A DNA stretch of 31,613 bases. Origin: a virus. Of this stretch, positions 28,103 through 31,613 are shown piece after piece. Where the stretch lies: IMG/VR virus record IMGVR_UViG_3300009027_000018, positions 1 through 31,613 of that record; one strand, given 5' to 3'. The notes below the pieces were generated by a model that saw nothing but the letters and a program-made list of their open reading frames with translations, had not been told where the DNA came from and ran no database searches. Each line of letters begins with the position of its first letter. Within the stretch, counting starts at the first letter, position 1. The position numbers and the translations under genes are program-made.

Positions 28103-28564
28103 ATGGCTTTAAAACCAGATCGTGTTGAAAGTTTTACCGATGTATCTTTCTTTATGAACACAACCGGCGATCGCGGCGGTGTGGTTGTATACAACGGTGC
28201 AGGTGGTGTTGGTTCATCTATGGATGATGCTGATGCCGTAGTTATCTATCCAACTGGCAGTCCAGCTGGCACTGCTCCAGCAGGTGTTTTACTTAATGAT
28301 GTTGTTAATCTTGATCTTACAAGACAACATATTAATTATCATAAAGATGAAGTTCAGGCTGGCGGCAAAGTGGCTCTTCTTCGTAGGGGTCAAGTTACTA
28401 CCAACAGTCTAGCTTCTGGTCAAAGTCCAGTTGCTGGAGACGCTGCTTATTATGATGGTGCTGGTGATTTCACCACAGTATCAACAAACAGTGTTAAAGT
28501 TGGTACATTCTTAAGTGGCAAAGATGCCGACGGCTACGTTAAAGTAGATATTAACATTACCTGA
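28103..28564 (+). CDS. Capsid decoration / head-stabilising protein (153 aa)
   Basis: Sits between scaffold and capsid genes with a perfect AAAGGAGA site. It is Gly/Val/Asp-rich, all-beta-like, with no Cys (e.g. GDAAYYDGAGDFTTVSTNSV, VGTFLSGKDADGYVKVDINI). The C-terminal VGTFLSGKDADGYVKV is the style of phage decoration or DUF2190-like proteins. Product probably binds the capsid surface. Confidence 0.75.
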   Translation: MALKPDRVESFTDVSFFMNTTGDRGGVVVYNGAGGVGSSMDDADAVVIYPTGSPAGTAPAGVLLNDVVNLDLTRQHINYHKDEVQAGGKVALLRRGQVTTNSLASGQSPVAGDAAYYDGAGDFTTVSTNSVKVGTFLSGKDADGYVKVDINIT

Positions 28565-28587
28565 GTTTAAAAAGGAGATATATAAAC

Positions 28588-29589
28588 ATGGCTAATAAAT
28601 TTGAACCATCCGCTGAGCTTACTGATCTCTTAGTTAGATCAGGTTCTGCTGAAAAAGAGCAGTCTTTGGCTGCTAGTAGAGAGTTTGCAAAAGCTCTTGA
28701 GCTTCCATTGCGTCAAGCTATTCTTAGTGGAGATATTCTTGATGGCATCTTTGAACCAATTCAATTGGCTCCTGGTGCTACTCCAGAATTTCCATTAGAC
28801 TTCTTGGCTCCTGGAACAGAAGCTGATTTTGTTGCTTATACTTTACCTAATCATGGTTATGTACCAGAAAGACATGTCGAAGGCGATTATGTCATGGTTC
28901 CTACCTATGATATTGGTGCAAGTATCGACTATCTTCTAAAGTATGCTCGTGACGCCCGTTGGGATGTCGTTGGTCGTGCTATGGAAGTTCTCGAAGCACA
29001 ATTCGTCAAGAAGATGAATGATGACGGTTGGCACACCTTGCTTGCTGCTGGTGTAGACCGTAATATTGTTGTTTATGATAGTGACGCTGATGCTGGTCAG
29101 TTTACTAAGAGACTTGTTTCTCTTATGAAGACCGTTATGCGTCGTAATGGTGGCGGTAACTCTGCTAGTAATAACAGAGGTATCCTTACCGATCTTTATG
29201 TCTCACCAGAGGCTATGGAAGATATCAGAAACTGGGGCGTTGATCAGGTCGATGAGATTACTCGTCGTGAGATCTATACCGCTGCTGACGGTAATGTTAA
29301 TCGCGTGTTTGGTGTAAACCTTCATGACGTTGATGAGCTTGGCGAAGGCCAAGAATATCAAGAGTTCTATGATAATGTTCTTTCTGGCACTATTGATGCT
29401 GGCGACAGCGAAATTGTTGTTGGTCTTGACCTTAGAAAGAGAGATTCATTTATCATGCCAGTTCGTCAAGAAGTTCAAATCTTTGAAGATGATACCCTTC
29501 ATCGTCAAAAGAGAGCTGGCTTCTATGGATGGGCTGAGCAGGGTTTTGCTGTTCTAGATAACAGAAGAGTGCTTCTTGGCTCTCTTTAA
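28588..29589 (+). CDS. Major capsid protein (HK97 fold)
   Basis: 333 aa, strong AAAAAGGAGA site. N-terminal helical part, then EFPLDFLAPGTEADFVAYTL, DIGASIDYLLKYARDARWDV and a C-terminal QEVQIFEDDTLHRQKRAGFY with GWAEQGFAVLD. This E-loop, A-domain and P-domain order with the terminal KRAGFYGWAEQGFAV stretch is typical of HK97-fold capsid proteins. Position after protease, scaffold and decoration genes and the terminator behind it support high expression. Confidence 0.9.
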   Translation: MANKFEPSAELTDLLVRSGSAEKEQSLAASREFAKALELPLRQAILSGDILDGIFEPIQLAPGATPEFPLDFLAPGTEADFVAYTLPNHGYVPERHVEGDYVMVPTYDIGASIDYLLKYARDARWDVVGRAMEVLEAQFVKKMNDDGWHTLLAAGVDRNIVVYDSDADAGQFTKRLVSLMKTVMRRNGGGNSASNNRGILTDLYVSPEAMEDIRNWGVDQVDEITRREIYTAADGNVNRVFGVNLHDVDELGEGQEYQEFYDNVLSGTIDAGDSEIVVGLDLRKRDSFIMPVRQEVQIFEDDTLHRQKRAGFYGWAEQGFAVLDNRRVLLGSL

Positions 29590-29616
29590 TCTTTAAGCTT
29601 TGCTTATGATATCGAA

Positions 29617-29652
29617 GTAGCCGGCTCCACAAAGGGTCGGCTATTTCTTTTT
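29617..29652 (+). terminator. Rho-independent terminator after the capsid gene
   Basis: Stem GTAGCCG/CGGCTAT (one G-T pair) around a 14-nt loop, followed by TTCTTTTTC. It separates the capsid gene from the tail genes. Confidence 0.75.
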
Positions 29653-29677
29653 CACACCAGAAAGGTATAAGGATAAT

Positions 29678-30271
29678 ATGGCTGCCGGTAAATATGATTT
29701 CTCTATAGAGCAAGGTAGTTCTTTCAGGATTGATTTTATATATAAAGACTCTGATAAACAACCTGTTAATCTTACAAATTGGTGTGCTCAATTGATATGG
29801 AAAACAGAAAGATATGAAGCTAAGGTTATTTCTGCTGTCAATAGTTCAGATACTATTCAAGTTTCCGATCCCTCTTTGCTTGTTGATAACGGAATGATAA
29901 CAGGACATAATATACCGATTAATACATATATCATTGAATTTAGTGGTTCTATAGCCAAACTTTCTAATAATGTTACACTATCGGCTGGTAGCACCATCTA
30001 TTTTGAGCCTGTTACATATCAGTATAAGTCCAGTAATACAGATTATACGAAATATACTTTTAGCGTGAATTCTAGTGGCAGGATTTCTTTAATAATACCA
30101 GCCAATGTTACAGATACTTTTGGATTTAATAAAGCTAAATATGATTTGGACCTAGAGTCTCCGAACGATTGGTCTGACGGTGGAGATAAACATATTTCTA
30201 GAATATTATATGGCAATATAAATATTGTAAAAAGATATAGCTCTAGTGACACCCAGAGCGTGTGCTCATAG
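29678..30271 (+). CDS. Putative virion (tail/neck) protein (197 aa)
   Basis: The N-terminus KYDFSIEQGSSFRIDFIYKD and QPVNLTNWCAQLIWKTE match the style of phage structural proteins with the YDxxIEQGxxFxxxxxYKD motif known from cyanophage-like virions. Mostly beta. AAGGATAAT precedes the ATG. It is followed by two further structural genes. Specific role (neck, tail or fibre base) not determinable. Confidence 0.75.
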   Translation: MAAGKYDFSIEQGSSFRIDFIYKDSDKQPVNLTNWCAQLIWKTERYEAKVISAVNSSDTIQVSDPSLLVDNGMITGHNIPINTYIIEFSGSIAKLSNNVTLSAGSTIYFEPVTYQYKSSNTDYTKYTFSVNSSGRISLIIPANVTDTFGFNKAKYDLDLESPNDWSDGGDKHISRILYGNINIVKRYSSSDTQSVCS

Positions 30272-30292
30272 ATATATAGGAATTCTTAATTC

Positions 30293-30757
30293 ATGTCTAC
30301 TTATTACTTAGAAGTCGCTATTAATCAAAACACTAATATTATAGAAGTAAATCCCGAAGGCAACCCTTCCGTAGAAGTAAAGCTTGAAAATAATTTACAC
30401 AACATAGATGTTGTGGATGAAACTATAGCTATTACCAATACTAATAAACCACTCGGATCTGTACCATACTCTGAAACATCACAAGTTGCTGGAGATTATG
30501 AAGTTAGTGTGTTTGAGGATGTAGTTGTGATTATCGATAGCGAAGTAGGTACATTATCTAATACAATTAACGTTACACTACATACAGCTTTTGATAATCT
30601 TGGCAAAATTATTAGAATTAAAAATCGCACTACAAAAACTGTAAACATTAAAACAAAAAATAATGAAACTATTGATGATCTAAGCTCTTATGATTTATTT
30701 TATAAAAATGAATCTATAACATTATTATCTGACGGCAATAATTGGTGTATAATTTAA
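30293..30757 (+). CDS. Putative virion-associated protein (154 aa)
   Basis: Beta-rich, Asn/Thr/Val-rich (e.g. NPEGNPSVEVKLENNLHNID, SVFEDVVVIIDSEVGTLSNT) and ending in LLSDGNNWCII, the terminal S-D-G-x-x-W type seen in fibre-associated domains. AGGAATT lies before the ATG. Located between two structural genes; probably a tail or fibre component. Confidence 0.7.
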   Translation: MSTYYLEVAINQNTNIIEVNPEGNPSVEVKLENNLHNIDVVDETIAITNTNKPLGSVPYSETSQVAGDYEVSVFEDVVVIIDSEVGTLSNTINVTLHTAFDNLGKIIRIKNRTTKTVNIKTKNNETIDDLSSYDLFYKNESITLLSDGNNWCII

Positions 30758-30799
30758 TGGTTTTGGTTATTTTTTACACAGCAAAATGGAGAATTTTAT

Positions 30800-31613
30800 A
30801 TGAGTTATAGTCCTATAGCTGCCGGCGGCGGCAATCAAAAGGGTTTGGTGTTTTTTGGTTCTGATGCAAGCTCTAACAAATTTGATTCGGACGGCAGTAA
30901 TCTGTATTACGATAATAGCAAGCTGTATGCCCCAGGTGTAGTGCTTCCTGATGGTGGTTATATTGGTTCAGATAGTGCTAATAGCGCAATCGCTATTGAT
31001 GCTAGCGGCAATGTAACTATCGATGGTGGCCTTACCGTTAATGGTACTACAACTACTGTTAATAGTACCAATACTGTTGTTGCAGACACTTTGATTGAGT
31101 TGAATAATGGTGCTGAAAGCAATGGTAATGATTCTGGTTTTATTATCGAAAGAGGCAGTACTGGAGATAATGCTGTTTTCGTTTGGGATGAAAGCGAAGA
31201 CAGATTTACTCTTGGTACTACAACAGCTACTGGCGCAAGTACTGGTAATTTAGATATTAGTCTTGGTACACTTGCGGCTAATATTGTTGGTGATGTTACT
31301 GGCGATCTTACGGGTGATGTAACTGGTAATGTTACTGGTGATCTTACCGGTAATGTTACTGGTAATGTTACTGGTAATTTAACAGGTAATGTGACCGGAG
31401 ATGTGACTGGTGACGTGACCGGTGATTTAACTGGCAATGTTACTGGAAATGTTACTGGAAATGTTACCGGTAATGTAACTGGTGATCTTACTGGTGATGT
31501 AACCGGTGATTTAACTGGTAATGTTACCGGAAATGTGACTGGTAATGTAACTGGTGATCTTACTGGTGATGTAACCGGTGATTTAACTGGTAATGTAACC
31601 GGCAACGTAACCG
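30800..31613 (+). CDS. Long tail fibre / virion repeat protein, N-terminal part
   Basis: Open frame without stop to the window end (271 codons), GGAG before the ATG. The N-terminal domain (MSYSPIAAGGGNQKGLVFFG...; GGLTVNGTTTTVNSTNTVVA; AVFVWDESEDRFTLG) matches marine T4-like structural proteins, in which an LTVNGTTTTVNSTxxxV domain is followed by GDVTG repeats. From residue 164 it is made of four-residue GNVT, GDVT, GDLT and GNLT units, a repetitive fibre shaft. Host contact would be at the missing C-terminus. Confidence 0.85.
   Translation, partial: MSYSPIAAGGGNQKGLVFFGSDASSNKFDSDGSNLYYDNSKLYAPGVVLPDGGYIGSDSANSAIAIDASGNVTIDGGLTVNGTTTTVNSTNTVVADTLIELNNGAESNGNDSGFIIERGSTGDNAVFVWDESEDRFTLGTTTATGASTGNLDISLGTLAANIVGDVTGDLTGDVTGNVTGDLTGNVTGNVTGNLTGNVTGDVTGDVTGDLTGNVTGNVTGNVTGNVTGDLTGDVTGDLTGNVTGNVTGNVTGDLTGDVTGDLTGNVTGNVT
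31289..31613 (+). repeat. 12-bp tandem repeats coding (G-N/D-V/L-T)n
   Basis: About 27 units of GGT-(A/G)AT-(GTT/GTA/CTT/TTA)-ACT-type codons. A higher-order period of 72 bp (24 residues) is visible between 31471 and 31543, indicating recent block duplication. Synonymous codons vary in many units, so the shaft is older than the last duplication. It continues past the window edge. Confidence 0.9.

Noticed and set aside
30958-31605. 215-codon minus-strand frame of PVTLPVTSPV repeats
   Set aside because: It is the antisense shadow of the GNVT/GDLT repeats of the + strand fibre gene; no promoter or ribosome binding site.

Overview
This window looks like part of a tailed double-stranded DNA phage genome (Caudoviricetes), or a prophage-like or metagenomic phage contig. 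A virion-assembly block reads rightward in a recognisable order: late sigma-like factor, putative small terminase, HNH nuclease, ERCC4-type nuclease, large terminase, portal, protease-scaffold, decoration protein, major capsid protein, tail/fibre proteins. The host cannot be named from sequence alone. TTGACA/TATAAT promoters and consensus RpoN (sigma-54) -24/-12 elements point to a bacterial host with sigma-54. A Cys-motif protein (14564-15166) recalls proteins I associate with planctomycete phages, but that is a weak memory-based hint.

Region A (1-9330) is on the minus strand. It holds about 25 very small, mostly unrecognised genes in about 14 short transcription units. Each unit starts at a TTGACA-16/17-TATAAT-type promoter and uses GGAG ribosome binding sites; many genes overlap by ATGA, TGATG or TAATG. 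Between most units sits a dispersed element of 60-64 bp, found in ten copies. It consists of a C/G-rich hairpin, a GGCCGGCC core and a 27-bp dyad with GTAAGTC/GACTTAC arms always exactly 20 bp apart. Four copies are accompanied by a consensus sigma-54 promoter firing the opposite way (+ strand). The layout resembles the promoter/stem-loop cassettes of T-even early regions, but the sequence parts look different.

Region B (9443-10900, minus) is a freestanding homing-type endonuclease carrying both GIY-YIG and HNH motifs. A compact divergent promoter region separates it from the rightward late genes.

Region C (10977-18894, plus) encodes four extremely cysteine-rich proteins (28-48 Cys each) with a shared C-terminal tail ending Leu-x3-(Leu/Ile/Phe)-(Leu/Ile/Val)-Pro. 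They are interleaved with small paralogous leader proteins, a truncated 13-codon relic and three larger unrecognised, probably virion-associated proteins. This is the most unusual protein content of the window.

Region D (18899-31613, mainly plus) is the packaging and head module: a small HTH protein on the opposite strand, a sigma-70 region-2-like factor with a Cys insertion, packaging genes, portal, protease fused to a scaffold with an apparent internal scaffold start, decoration protein and HK97-type capsid protein. It continues into tail/fibre genes, the last with GNVTG/GDLTG repeats and cut by the right edge. Several intergenic regions carry TATAATA, a candidate late promoter for the phage sigma factor.

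All family assignments are from motif reading without database searches. Most genes of region A, and all the Cys-rich genes, have no assigned function.
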